Both the position numbers and the translations under genes were made by a program. The notes below the pieces were generated by a model that searched no databases, had not been told where the DNA came from, and worked only from the letters and a program-made list of their open reading frames with translations. From assembly GCA_949358305.1 (NCBI GenBank), contig OX442314.1, positions 4,591,087 through 4,655,086 of the forward strand: DNA of 64,000 nt, in the 5' to 3' direction. Of this stretch, positions 22,401-31,289 are shown piece after piece (within the stretch, counting starts at the first letter, position 1; every line of letters starts with the position of its first letter). The stretch is from Strigamia acuminata (Eukaryota > Arthropoda > Chilopoda > Geophilomorpha > Linotaeniidae).

Positions 22401-25400
22401 AAATAACATTTTTCAATAAGAAAAATCAAAATAACATTTTTCAATAAGAAAAATCAAAATAACATTTTTCAATAAGAAAAATCAAAATAACATTTTTCAA
22501 TAAGAAAAATCAAAATAACATTTTTCAATAAGAAAAATCAAAATAACATTTTTCAATAAGAAAAATCAAAATAACATTTTTCAATAAGAAAAATCAAAAT
22601 AACATTTTTCAATAAGAAAAATCAAAATAACATTTTTCAATAAGAAAAATCAAAATAACATTTTTCAATAAGAAAAATCAAAATAACATTTTTCAATAAG
22701 AAAAATCAAAATAACATTTTTCAATAAGAAAAATCAAAATAACATTAACTAAACTAGTTATAAACAAGCACAACAATAAATAAAAATTAAAACTAATTCT
22801 CCTAGTAGTAGTATACAGTCTGGAGTTAGTAGTAAACTGGCTCGACCAATGGAACTACAGATTGTAAAGTGCTTTTTTGACTGCAACTAGAGTATAAATA
22901 ATTATTTCATGATGAGAAGGTGAGAGTTCTGGAGTTTCAACGTGTCTAACAAGAATTAAAGATGACAACGCCATCTTAAGACCAAGAAAACGCTCGGGAA
23001 AACCAAACATAACGACAAAGCGAGATGTGACTGCCCCGAAAAAAACAATTCATGCCAATCGTTTTTCATCTCATAACTACTCTGGCTCGAAAATGGTCTA
23101 CTTCTATTAAAAGAAAGGTTTTCAGAACCACAGTTTGGCAACGGATTGTGCAGCTAGGCTACAGGCCAAGGGGACCCAAAACAAAACCTGTCCTCAACAA
23201 GAGGCAGCGAAAATGCTGAGTTGATTGGGCTAAAAAACATCGTCAATGGGGCCCAGAAGATTGAGAAAAGATTGTATGGAGCAATAAATCCATGTACTTA
23301 ATTTGGGGACAATGTTTACCGCAGAAAAGGTGAAGAATTTCGCCCAGACTGCATTTAAACGGGTGTTAAATTCCCAACCAAAGTTACGGTCTGGGGATGC
23401 ATGTCTACACATGTAGTTGTACAGATGTGCATCATCAACAGTCGCGTAGATCCAGAGGTGTACATGGTTGTGATGGAGACCTTTTGGAGTCAGATCATTG
23501 AGGGATTGTAAGAAGACAACAATTTTCTGTTCCAGCAGGATAATTGATTGACTGATTGATGAAATCAAGACTGTTTGGTCTCGCATCTCACAGAATGACA
23601 GTGCAGAACTAGGCATTGCGAGGCATTGCAATTGCAATGCCTCGCAGATTGAAGGCAGTCATACTATCCAGAGGCCATCCAACAAAATACTAAACAATAT
23701 TATACTGTATGTAATGTTTTATTTTCAAGTCGAAATAACTTAAAAGAATTATGTTGCACTTTCTAAACTTATGAAATGAATTTTTAAAGTTTCCAAACTT
23801 TTAGCACAACTGATATTTTGAAAATCTGGATTTGTAACTACCATACTACCTTGAATAAACGCCAGGTTTAAATAGATGCCAAGACTCGTTTAAATGCCGG
23901 GGGTTGGCTGCATTTATTGCACAGCACGCTGCCCCAAATCAAACTGACTGGGGGGGGGTGTCGGGTGGGAAAAATTAAACGAGTCTTGGTTCTCAAAACT
24001 ACATAACTAAATACTAGTATATGTAATTTAAGGTTATTTTAAATACAAGATAATTGTTTTATTCAAATGTGATGGTATAATTTGCAGAAAAACTGCATCT
24101 TTAGAGGATGTGACGCCATTTTGAGTTGCAGATCTGCAGTGTACATGCAAGTCTGAACCAGGCTTTAGAGGTGGTATTTTATAATAACAGTATTGATGGA
24201 AATAAGGAATTACTACTAGATTACACTCAAATATTATCAGCATTTGCTTGAAAAACTACAACAATACCTGCAATTGATCTTGTGAAATAAATTGCTTTGC
24301 ATGCAAGCAGTTTGACACATGAAATAAGCAGTTTTATTTTGCTCACATGGGTTGAGTTTTGTATTTCTTCGAATGGTCTATTTGATAACATAATCATGGA
24401 TTAATTTTTTTATTTTGTAGGTTTAATACGCAATGCATCCTGAGTGGTCAGTACACAGCACCGTCCGGACAAGCTTGGTGGGCACAACTAGACAAATGTT
24501 TTATGATTCTGAAGATAAACCCGCAATTGACCAGAAAAATGTGGAAACTTTTTCTACTGCTCAATCTAATCCAGACATGTGACATTTGTCAAGACTAAAA
24601 ATTTATATATGCTGGCCTAACTTTTCATTCTCAGACTCGGACAACTGTCTAGGGGCCGTCCCGTGACCACAGAGTACGCTGTACAGTCGTGGACAAAAAA
24701 AAACTTTCCTTCAGTTTATCTATCATTATTTGCCCAGTTTTTCTTTTAATACTAATGTTAGGGCAAGACGTGAGACCGCGCGTTAAGATTGATGTCATTG
24801 AATCTCAATGTATTTTTAAGCCACCTGGTAGATAAACTGAAGGGAAGTTTTATTGTCCACGACTGTACATAGACGGTGCAATTAAATTTTAAATCATATT
24901 TTTCATTTTAAGTAGGATTGAGCCATTAAATTTGTTTGTTTTGACAAATAGCAAAAATTTTGAATACATCTGAATGTTACCTTAGATACACGAAGAGAAA
25001 ATACAGTCATAGAGCGATAGGAAATAAACATGGGTGCTAAAATATTGACTTCATCTTCTGAGTTATTTAGAAAAAACTGAAAATTTTTGTAATTGGATTT
25101 AGAAAGAATTTGGTTAAATTATTATACAATCAGAGTTTGAAAGCATACGCTAGATGTATGTAATAACTTCACTCATCGTTTCTTGACCAATGGAAAGTGC
25201 CGAAGCAGACGACTCGTGATATTATCTTACCTACTTGTAATACCGATTTCGCATCAGAAAATTTGGGCTAGTTTAACATTTAGATTTACCATCATACACA
25301 TGGCGTGAGCCCAATGGGTGATGTGGTTGGTCACATCGGACAACCACTCTGCTGTACTTACCCATACGACCCATGTAGCCACTCATGGTTCTGCAGCAAT

Positions 25401-28400
25401 CATCTCGATCTGTCACTGAGCGTCACAGTGGTGAGTGGTGAAAGGAGCAGAGTCGGCAGTTGTCTCTGCCATCGTTTGGACCGTGGCAGCTCACCCTGGC
25501 ACGTCTTCACTCTCGGCTACCTCAGCAACTTCTCTCTCTCACCACACCACTCTGCTCTTACCTCCACTGCTAGGTCGGTCCAATCCTCCAAGAGGGGGAC
25601 GGCTTGGGGCCACCAGGAGGTGTGTGGAATGACGTAGGCCACTAGGGTGACCAAACGGTCACATCTTTTTCTAAAATAAGTGTATTTTGCTATTACCCAT
25701 AAATGTTGTTCACAAACTTCTGGAGGAACAAGGTTTATAAGAGCAATTATAACATCTGCTGTAACATGGTTTGTTTTTTCTAAAAATAAAAATAATTATA
25801 TGCATGGAATTCCATTAGTAATCTGGGCTCCAATACGGAACAATTGAAACTCTTTATAACAAATCGCAAAAGTTCCGAGAATTCGATTTGTTTTAACGAG
25901 AGTTCATTAAAACGAATTAGCTAAAAAAAAAATTAATTTCATCATAAATGACATTATTAATTCAGAAATTCATGTTTATGTTATCCCAATTCTTAAAAAT
26001 TGTTGAAATTGTAAAACAGGACAAATTAAATTCAACTGCTACAATTGATGGCTTCCTGTGTTAAAACTAGTGAGTTGTTAGGAAGAAAATTGTGTCGTTG
26101 TGAAGCAAACCCCCAAAGGGGTATCTTATCAAATTGAAGTGTTATTCATTTATTTCATTTTAATCCTATTTTATAATTAATATTTGTGTATTTCACTAGA
26201 TTTATCTTCAGTTTGAGTTATTTGCTAAAGATATTGTGTTTGTGGGTGATTTTGGATTTAGTATATTTTAATGATATAATTCATTTATTGGTCGATTTGG
26301 TGATTTTGGGTTGGGTTTGATTTGATTGTGTGTTTAGTAAAAGTTTGAATTTCTTTGTGATCGCCTTAGGACTAGTTTGTTAATGGGAAGTTCTGCTCCC
26401 TCAGACCTTGAACTGGTTTTTTTGTTATCTGTGATGTCACCCATGTAAGGTGTCACTCCCTGTAGAAACTAGGTAATAACAGTTGGTAGTCTTCACTCTG
26501 TCAGCCTGTGTGCATCGTGTCCGTTCTCCTACAACAAGTACAACACGCAGTTTAAAACCATCATTGCAAGAACTTTGGAAAGTACACTTGATCCTCGTTA
26601 TATTAAGACGAGAATTTAATATCTTGCCATTGTCAATGACAAAAAAAATATTTAACTTGTCCTGCCCCAAAATTTTAATTCGTTTGCAAGCCATTTTAAA
26701 CCCAAAAAAAATTAATTTTTTCTAAATGTTATAAATGTGAGCATGGATGTTGCGCGTTATGTCATCAGTTGTGAAAATTCATTATAACAAGGGCTTGTGG
26801 GTATGATAGTGTACATAAAAACTTGTTTGTTTTAACGAATAATTCGTTATGTTGAAATTCGTTATATCGAAAATATTAAACATGGTGTTCTATGGATGGC
26901 AAACCAAATCATTTTTAACAATTTGTTATATCGCGATTCGTTATAAAGTGGTTCGACTGTACTTGCAAGACCAATCAGGTAAGAAGGAGATGATTAATTA
27001 GTAAGATCATTAATAAACAAAACTAAAATGAGATTAGTTCAATGCCTCTAATGATATTTCTGGCGGCAATTCTCAGCCCAAGTAGCAGGGAAGTCAATAA
27101 ATTTGTCTGGGTTGCATATCTGTTTGTAACAAGCACTCCCGTCATTTTTCAATTTACACAATAAATATGCCAACCAATAGGAGTTTGTTATAAGTTTTTG
27201 TAAACAAAGTATAGTCATATTCTGTTGAACTGATAGCGTTTCCGTGTGAATTACCTGTGTTAACTTGTGAACAATAACCAAATGGAAGTGGGACGAGGCA
27301 CGTTGCTATGTTTAAAAATGTTGCGTATCCAAAATAATGCTGTAAATAATAAATATATATTTTATACACTTTGTAAGTTATTTAAATCTGTATACCTTGC
27401 TGAACCAGTCCTTAACACTCATTGTTCGATGGATATTTAGGGTCTTCCAAATATCTTCTAATGACAATTCATTGTTGACCAATTCCCACGATGATATGTT
27501 ATTGCAAGTTTTGTTTTTCTGTTGGAGTAACTGCATTCTGGCTTGTTCCATCTCATCACTGCGATTTTCACCACAGAGTGTGACGGATGGGAACTCCATA
27601 TAGCGCCGTTGATCTATGGTAATGATTTTTGATATAGGTTCTTTCAGATAGTAGTTTAAACGACTTTGCAACAAGTATAGAGTGAATCCTGCACTAATTA
27701 CAACCAGCAGCAACTTAAACTTTCTGAAAACTCCGTTTGTTTTGATCTTCTCTTCACTCTCTGTGACTTCTTTCTTGGATTTCTCATAGAGTCGTTGAAT
27801 CTTATCAAGGTTGGTAGTTTTGCGCATAGTTGTCACAACAAAATATAAATACCATGTGATTTCAGGTAGTGAGAGTAACGATAGACCGAGAAATAGTCCC
27901 AAATTGCCGCCTAAATCAGATAGTAAAGCAATAACGTCATAAGTGAACCGCTCTTGATAAATGGTGATTTTATCATTGGTTAGTGCTAAAGTAAAAGACA
28001 TTATTTTTTCATCGTCTGCTTGGCCGGAGTCTGTGTAGGGTGTAACAGACAGATGCTGACATGGAGGTCGACAATCACAAGTAGTAATTGGGTCTGTGGT
28101 GTCAATTAATTTATTGACTATGCCGTATTGATCGTGTATAGCATCTGAACATTTACAAAGTGGTAAGTTCATCTTCAGAAAAGGAAATCTTAAGAAAAAA
28201 AAACAATTTAATGAAATTAGGATGGTTTTGTTCAGTGGCTTCGATTTAGAGCAAAAATGCAGTACTTATAAGTTGTTTGATTTAACAAAAAAATTTAGCA
28301 TTATTTGTAAGTAAATTAAACATATTTGTCATAAAATGTCATATCTTGGGTCAGTTAGGAAGAAATTGCTTTTACCTGCATGTTAGATTGTTTTCTAATC

Positions 28401-29595
28401 TTTTGAACAAGCACTTTTGATAGCAATCTCTGTATTCATTTTCACTGGAGCACGGGCGTTTTGATGAATTGAGAAACATGTACTGAAATATAAATGAGAC
28501 TTAGAATAATTGTTTCATTTTAATCGAGTTTAATGTTACTTTGTCATAACTCAAATTTATTTTCACTGTTGTACCACTAGCTCTACTTATATGGAAGTAA
28601 ATTTTTCCAAAATTATATACTGATAGCCTAATCTATAAGTGAAAAAAAGAAAAGAAATTTTGTTTCTCTTGTTGCTATGGGATTGTAATTGTTTTTATAT
28701 TACCACGAACGTATTTCCTGGGCAGATGTCTTGATAAAACTTTTCAAAATTCACTGTTAGTAGTTTTCCAACAAACGATTTACTAGAATTCTTATCTAAA
28801 CAGAGTGGAAAGAAGATTATTTTACTTTTAGGCATAGTACGTTTCGTACTCAATGCAATTCCACGATAGCGTATAACGAATGTTACAGTAAAATTAACAG
28901 TGATTTTATTTGCATATTAAGTAAATTGAGTCATGTAGTGAAGCGAACACAGCAAGGCAGATAATTAATCACTTACCAAATCGAAATGCTGAGCACATTC
29001 CAAATGGGCTGTCCATTTCCTTCTGGACAAAGCTTTGGTTTGAATATCCCTGCAGAGGTGTAAACGATTAGATTTTAATCTTTATGATAATTTTTTATTT
29101 TTGCTTTTCTTTTACTTTCATTTTGATGCTGACTATTTCTGGTGTCAAATTAGTTGCTTTCCAAACTTCGTCCATTTTGTTGGTTGGGTTTGCCATGAGA
29201 GTTTTCATCATGTTTGTGCAATGAAATGGATTAGTCCGAGTTGATTTATCTAAGTCACTACTCTTATTCCAAAGCCTGGCCACTTCTTTTGTATTCGTAC
29301 TGCAGATCGCGATGTATGGTAAAACGATGTCATCCGATCTACTCGATACATCAACAGCCGTAGGATAACTCAAGTAATCCATTACTCTCTCGTATGTCTG
29401 ATAAGTGAGCATGCATGTGCAAAATAATAACAAAAGAAGCCATAAAACGTGAATCGTGCTCCAACGTCGTTTTCTGTTAATGAAGTCATTTAAACCAGTT
29501 AAACCGCAGCTCGGTTTGTTCTCATCTTCTCTCATTAATTGATGAATTGTCACACGTAATTTCCTCATTCTTCTTGAAATATAGTTATTTTGCAT
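19124..29595 (-). CDS. Channel copy A: fused double DEG/ENaC (pickpocket/ASIC-like) sodium channel gene
   Basis: Nine exons are supported: 29595-29116, 29049-28977, about 28909-28704, 28482-28376, 28188-27396, 27339-27255, 25076-24981, 24377-24268 and 19490-19124. Unit 1 runs from the first exon to TM2 in exon 5 (GLFLGLSLLSL); unit 2 starts with TM1 in the same exon and ends with TM2 in the last exon (GLALGMSILSL). Family members are plasma-membrane cation channels with two membrane segments and a Cys-rich ectodomain, assembling as trimers. Here two units are joined in one chain. Phases agree at every junction I could test except around exon 3, whose acceptor AG is missing, and between exons 6 and 7, where part of the unit-2 ectodomain is not located. 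The start at 29595 is the first ATG; 29568 (MRKLRV) aligns better with copy B. Transposons fill its introns. Confidence 0.78.
20044..22317. mobile_element. Solo LTR, about 2.27 kb including a nested MITE
   Basis: The ends are inverted, TGTGACGATT and AATCGTCACA, flanked by a 4-bp target duplication TACT (20040-20043, 22318-22321). Inside, a unit of about 250 bp is imperfectly repeated (from about 20490 and 20757; shared TCCATCCGCCAGCATGCCTT), separated by a run of 15 G (20747-20761). Without the MITE the LTR is about 1.7 kb. No internal retroelement genes remain. Not obviously related to E5's LTR. Confidence 0.75.
21408..21983. mobile_element. Tc1/mariner-type MITE, 576 bp
   Basis: Long inverted arms share TACAGGGTGTATCAGAATTC and the following AACACAGAAAT-type sequence, with TA at both outer edges (21406-21407, 21984-21985). 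TA plus CAGGGTG ends are common in mariner-like MITEs. The open frames in it are accidental. Confidence 0.8.
22400..22744. repeat. Minisatellite, 28-bp unit, about 12 copies
   Basis: The unit is AACATTTTTCAATAAGAAAA plus AATCAAAA, nearly invariant across the array. Each unit contains a perfect dyad, ATTTTTC-AATAA-GAAAAAT, able to form a 7-bp hairpin. Confidence 0.95.
22950..23650 (+). pseudogene. Tc1-like transposase remnant
   Basis: From about 23382 the plus strand reads VWGCMSTHVVVQM, then Y-M-V-V and FLFQQDN after a stop, the pattern around the second and third catalytic acids of Tc1-family transposases. A basic helix-turn-helix-like segment lies upstream (TTKRDVTAPKKT near 23010). Several stops and a frameshift break it. 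It is inactive. Confidence 0.7.
23841..24267. other. Intron sequence of copy A
   Basis: No gene is seen. A G-run (near 23942) and AATAAACGCC-type direct and inverted motifs occur. From about 24150 the sequence aligns with copy B (from about 52028), so it is ancestral intron. Confidence 0.5.
24268..24377 (-). CDS. Copy A exon 8: Cys-rich ectodomain of unit 2
   Basis: 110 nt, acceptor CAAATAG, donor CAG/GTATTG. It encodes TIRRNTKLNPCEQNKTAYF, then MCQTAC and a final CR codon split 2+1. This matches unit 1's exon 4, which also ends in C-R at phase 2. Copy B has a same-length counterpart at 52154-52263. Confidence 0.8.
24684..24865. mobile_element. Small TA-flanked MITE, 182 bp
   Basis: Ends CAGTCGTGGACAAAA and TTGTCCACGACTG are inverted, with TA on both sides (24682-24683, 24866-24867). 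The same element lies at the matching site in copy B (from 52588), so it predates the gene duplication. Confidence 0.82.
24981..25076 (-). CDS. Copy A exon 7: unit-2 ectodomain
   Basis: 96 nt, phase 0 at both ends, acceptor TTTTCAG and donor AAG/GTAACA. It encodes FFLNNSEDEVNILAPMFIS and 13 further residues. Its start aligns with unit 1 exon 4 (YMFLNSSKR). Copy B's counterpart at 52795-52890 has the same length with conservative changes. Confidence 0.78.
25290..25663 (+). repeat. 5'-truncated copy of a solo-LTR-like repeat
   Basis: It resembles 54240-54590 and the reverse of 51458-51850 (shared GGGGGACGGCTTGGGGCCAC), ending in the same ...CGGTCACA terminus. The left end is lost and no target duplication is seen. 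Confidence 0.65.
25838..26959 (-). mobile_element. pogo-like DNA transposon remnant (copy A intron)
   Basis: Inverted ends near GAAACTCTTTATAACAAATCG and GATTCGTTATAAAGTGGTTC resemble pogo/Tigger-type termini. On the minus strand near 26694 a frame opens with MACKRIKILGQDK, like the start of a CENP-B/pogo helix-turn-helix domain. About 600 bp of unrelated sequence is inserted relative to copy B. The counterpart is at 53441-53957. Confidence 0.55.
26960..27254 (-). other. Intron, or extension of copy A exon 6
   Basis: Two overlapping minus-strand frames cross this stretch and both are largely conserved in copy B. One continues exon 6 to a stop or a GTAAAT donor near 27155; the other ends ENCRQKYH at 27048. 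I could not decide which, if either, is coding. Confidence 0.35.
27255..27339 (-). CDS. Copy A exon 6: early unit-2 ectodomain
   Basis: 85 nt, acceptor TTTACAG, donor ACAG/GTAATT, ending at phase 1. It encodes HYFGYATFLNIATCLVPL then PFGYCSQVNT, parallel to unit 1 exon 2 (SPFGMCSAFRF), which also ends at phase 1. The 3' end could lie further on. Confidence 0.68.
27396..28188 (-). CDS. Copy A exon 5: unit-1 TM2 fused to unit-2 TM1
   Basis: 793 nt without a stop. The acceptor is CTTAAG and the donor AAG/GTATAC. Residues are counted from the MNLPL methionine at 28172: cysteine motif CDCRPPC (32-38), TM2 ALLSDLGGNLGLFLGLSLL (82-100) with filter G-L-S and a following acidic residue (PEI), a charged linker of about 40 residues, TNGVFRKFK in the place of the family's His-Gly motif, TM1 (153-168), then YYLKEPISKI and EFPSVTLCGEN, the usual post-TM1 signature. 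Both units are therefore encoded in one uninterrupted exon, which rules out two separately terminated genes here. Copy B has the same exon at identical length. Confidence 0.9.
28376..28482 (-). CDS. Copy A exon 4: Cys-rich ectodomain of unit 1
   Basis: 107 nt, acceptor TATTTCAG, donor CAG/GTAAAA, phase 0 in and phase 2 out. It encodes YMFLNSSKRPCSSENEY and RDCYQKC with the usual spaced cysteines, ending in a split Arg codon completed by exon 5. Confidence 0.85.
28704..28909 (-). CDS. Copy A exon 3: unit-1 ectodomain, 5' splice acceptor not seen
   Basis: The frame is open through 61 codons from 28886 (VTFVIRYRG...) and ends at GTG/GTAATA, phase 0. In copy B the exon begins after TTAAAG at 56459. 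At the aligned position copy A reads AAAATC, with no AG nearby. Either the exon is skipped, another acceptor is used, or copy A is losing function. Confidence 0.6.
28977..29049 (-). CDS. Copy A exon 2: unit-1 ectodomain
   Basis: 73 nt, acceptor CTCTGCAG, donor TTTG/GTAAGT, ending at phase 1. It encodes GYSNQSFVQKEMDSPFGMC and SAFRF, the family's early G-x-C segment. Confidence 0.82.
29116..29595 (-). CDS. Copy A exon 1: N terminus and TM1 of unit 1
   Basis: 160 codons ending at AAA/GTAAAA, phase 0. The cytosolic start contains CGLTGLNDFINRK; the family's His-Gly gating motif reads Thr-Gly here. TM1 is IHVLWLLLLLFCTCMLTYQ, followed by YLSYPTAVDV and LPYIAICSTN, the post-TM1 signature. Confidence 0.85.
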
Positions 29596-29619
29596 TGTAA
29601 ATTATAAATTCATTACGCA

Positions 29620-29760
29620 GAAAAAATATTGTGTGGTGTTGGGCTGAGTTGCTAGCTGTAATTTCTGCTCTTAGACACTTGCTGAGTTCAAGGTGAACTG
29701 ACAACTCGTGTGTATACACACATAGTTTCCTGGCAACATGTTGGTTGGGTGTAGATCATT
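29620..29760 (-). promoter_or_regulatory. Conserved upstream module of copy A
   Basis: Just upstream of exon 1. It shares GAGTTCAAGGTGAACTGACA followed by a CGTGTGTATWCAYACATAG-type stretch with the copy B upstream region and with a third copy at 30640-30860. TGTGTATACACACA is a perfect palindrome here. Probably promoter-proximal DNA; the binding factor is unknown. Confidence 0.5.
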
Positions 29761-29899
29761 AAAGTTTCAGATATAAAAGCTGCAATAAATAATTAATGTT
29801 TAGTTTATTGCAGTTTCAAACCCATAAAACCTTGTATTTGGGCGGGCTTTCTTACCAAGGAAGGAACTCATAAAATTTGTGTTTTATGTTGTTCTTATA

Positions 29900-30513
29900 G
29901 CGATGGACTAAACGTCTGGTGTCAGGTGTCAGGCGTCTGATTCTCTTTTTTTACTAAAACTAAATGTCAGGTGTCAGGCCCCTGACTATCCTGGACTGTC
30001 AGGCGTCAGGCTTCAGGTGTCAGGTCCCTGACTATTCCGTACTGTCAGGTGTCGAGTGCTAACGCCTGACGCTGACGCCTGACAATCCAGGATAGTCAGG
30101 GACCTGACACCTGACACCCGACGTTTAGTCCCAGGTCGGATCACTTCATCGAATCCTGTTTCATCAAATTCTCATTTTTTCTCATTTTTTGAAATGTGGG
30201 AAAACAGGGGTCGTTTCATCGAATTTTAAATTACGCTCGGTATGTTTCAACAAATTTTCGGCCATCATCGGGGATATTATTCACGTGGCTACGTGGTTAA
30301 GTTAGGTTGTGTTAGGTTGTGCTATGTTGTGTTAGGTTAGGTTAGGTTAGGTTAGATTAGGTTAGGTTAGGTCAGGTCAGGTCAGGTTTTTGGTTTTTCT
30401 GTTTGTGTATTTCGGTTTTTCTTTAATGTACCGTTTCATCAAATTTTTTGAAATGAATGGTACGTTTCATCGAAAGATTCGATGAAGTGACCCGACTTCG
30501 TTTAGTCCATCCC
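29900..30513. mobile_element. MULE-like MITE, 614 bp, carrying a TTAGG-like array
   Basis: Perfect 13-bp inverted ends (GATGGACTAAACG and CGTTTAGTCCATC) sit inside a 9-bp target duplication, GTTCTTATA (29891-29899, 30514-30522). A 9-bp duplication suits the Mutator-like superfamily. Inside are a second-level palindrome of TGTCAGG/CCTGACA repeats (about 29915-30131), CATCGAA/TTCGATG blocks, and TTAGG-like repeats (about 30300-30380). No transposase. Confidence 0.88.
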
Positions 30514-30639
30514 GTTCTTATAATTTCTTTTCTTTCCATGCATGAAAACTTACTGCTGAGGTATTTGTTGGTAATTCTAGTCGAGAGGACTGCTGTTTCT
30601 CAAAAAGTCGACAATATTCCTAGTCAAAAATTTTGTTTA

Positions 30640-30860
30640 GGTTAATCGCACAACAAATGAGTATAGAGGATTGAGTGGTTAATTTATGATGTTGATACAT
30701 GTGGACATAAACTTGTGAATTTTGAATCCTGTATGCAAAAGAGATATTTTGTGCTTTAGAATTGAGTTGGTAGCTGTAGTTTCCGCTGTTAGACTCTTGC
30801 TAAGTTCAAAGTGAACTGACAACACGTGTGTATTCATACATAGTATCCCGGTCTTGTTCT
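30640..30860 (-). repeat. Duplicate of the channel upstream region
   Basis: It aligns with 57139-57350 upstream of copy B (GGTTATTCGCACAACAAATG-type start, then the GTGAACTGACAACACGTG module). It lies upstream of the MITE and is closer to copy B's version than to the module at 29620. Confidence 0.6.
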
Positions 30861-31257
30861 TAACGTGAGAAATGCGTCCCTCCCTTGTAGTAAATCCCCA
30901 TACTGCTTGGGTAAGACCATATCCAGTCACAAACATTCCAAATATAATGGGATGGGAAACCTTTATTAAGGGAATAGACATAAGGGGAGAACAACAGTTT
31001 TCTTGGGACGGTTTTTGAGTTGGGGACTAAGTCATTGTTGGGAGTATAATGAGTCAAAGGTGAAGGGTTATTAATTTGTTGCCATTTAAGTTATGGAGTA
31101 TAAAGTATCTAGAAGGTTAAGTGAACTCAATCTGCCCAGAAAAACCATTAACTCCAATTGCTCATCTTACCCACCATGCAAATTACAGTACATCTGAAAT
31201 TGCAACTGACAGTCCTGATAACTTATTCATATTATAAAAAGAGGGTGCTGATTAGAG
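30861..31257. other. Unassigned host DNA
   Basis: No gene, repeat family or RNA is recognised. The minus-strand open frames here lack any support. Confidence 0.4.
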
Positions 31258-31289
31258 CACTTGATAGGTTGATATGGTAACCTGATCAA

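Larger units (their letters stand above)
19875..22892. mobile_element. TA-flanked inverted-repeat element inside the Tc1-like element
   Basis: The terminal inverted repeat CTCTAGTTGCAGTCAAAAA (left) is mirrored at 22870-22892 with about 70 bp of further similarity inward. TA lies on both sides (19873-19874, 22893-22894). No transposase is seen. It hosts the solo LTR and the 28-bp minisatellite. Confidence 0.65.
19679..23840 (+). mobile_element. Tc1-like DNA transposon, decayed, carrying nested insertions
   Basis: Imperfect terminal inverted repeats of about 90 bp (left from 19679, CAGTTACAAATTCAG...; right ending near 23840) match at roughly 80 percent by eye, and a TA precedes the left end. 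A broken transposase lies near 22950-23650. A TA-flanked element (19875-22892) has inserted into it. It sits in the last intron of copy A and is absent from the matching place in copy B. Confidence 0.7.

Noticed and set aside
22400-22744. 28-bp repeats as a CRISPR array
   Set aside because: The repeats are directly contiguous with no unique spacers, in animal DNA.
25210-25275. Donor-like AAGTAG/GTAAGA as the end of another unit-2 exon
   Set aside because: The candidate exon differs by one base between copies A and B and no phase fits the next exon.
27048-27281. 77-aa minus-strand frame ending ENCRQKYH as a certain exon of copy A
   Set aside because: Its copy B partner is conserved, but it overlaps exon 6 in another frame and ends in a stop without a donor, so it is left undecided.
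30300-30380. TTAGG-like array as a telomere or chromosome-fusion scar
   Set aside because: It lies inside a MITE with 13-bp inverted ends and a 9-bp target duplication.
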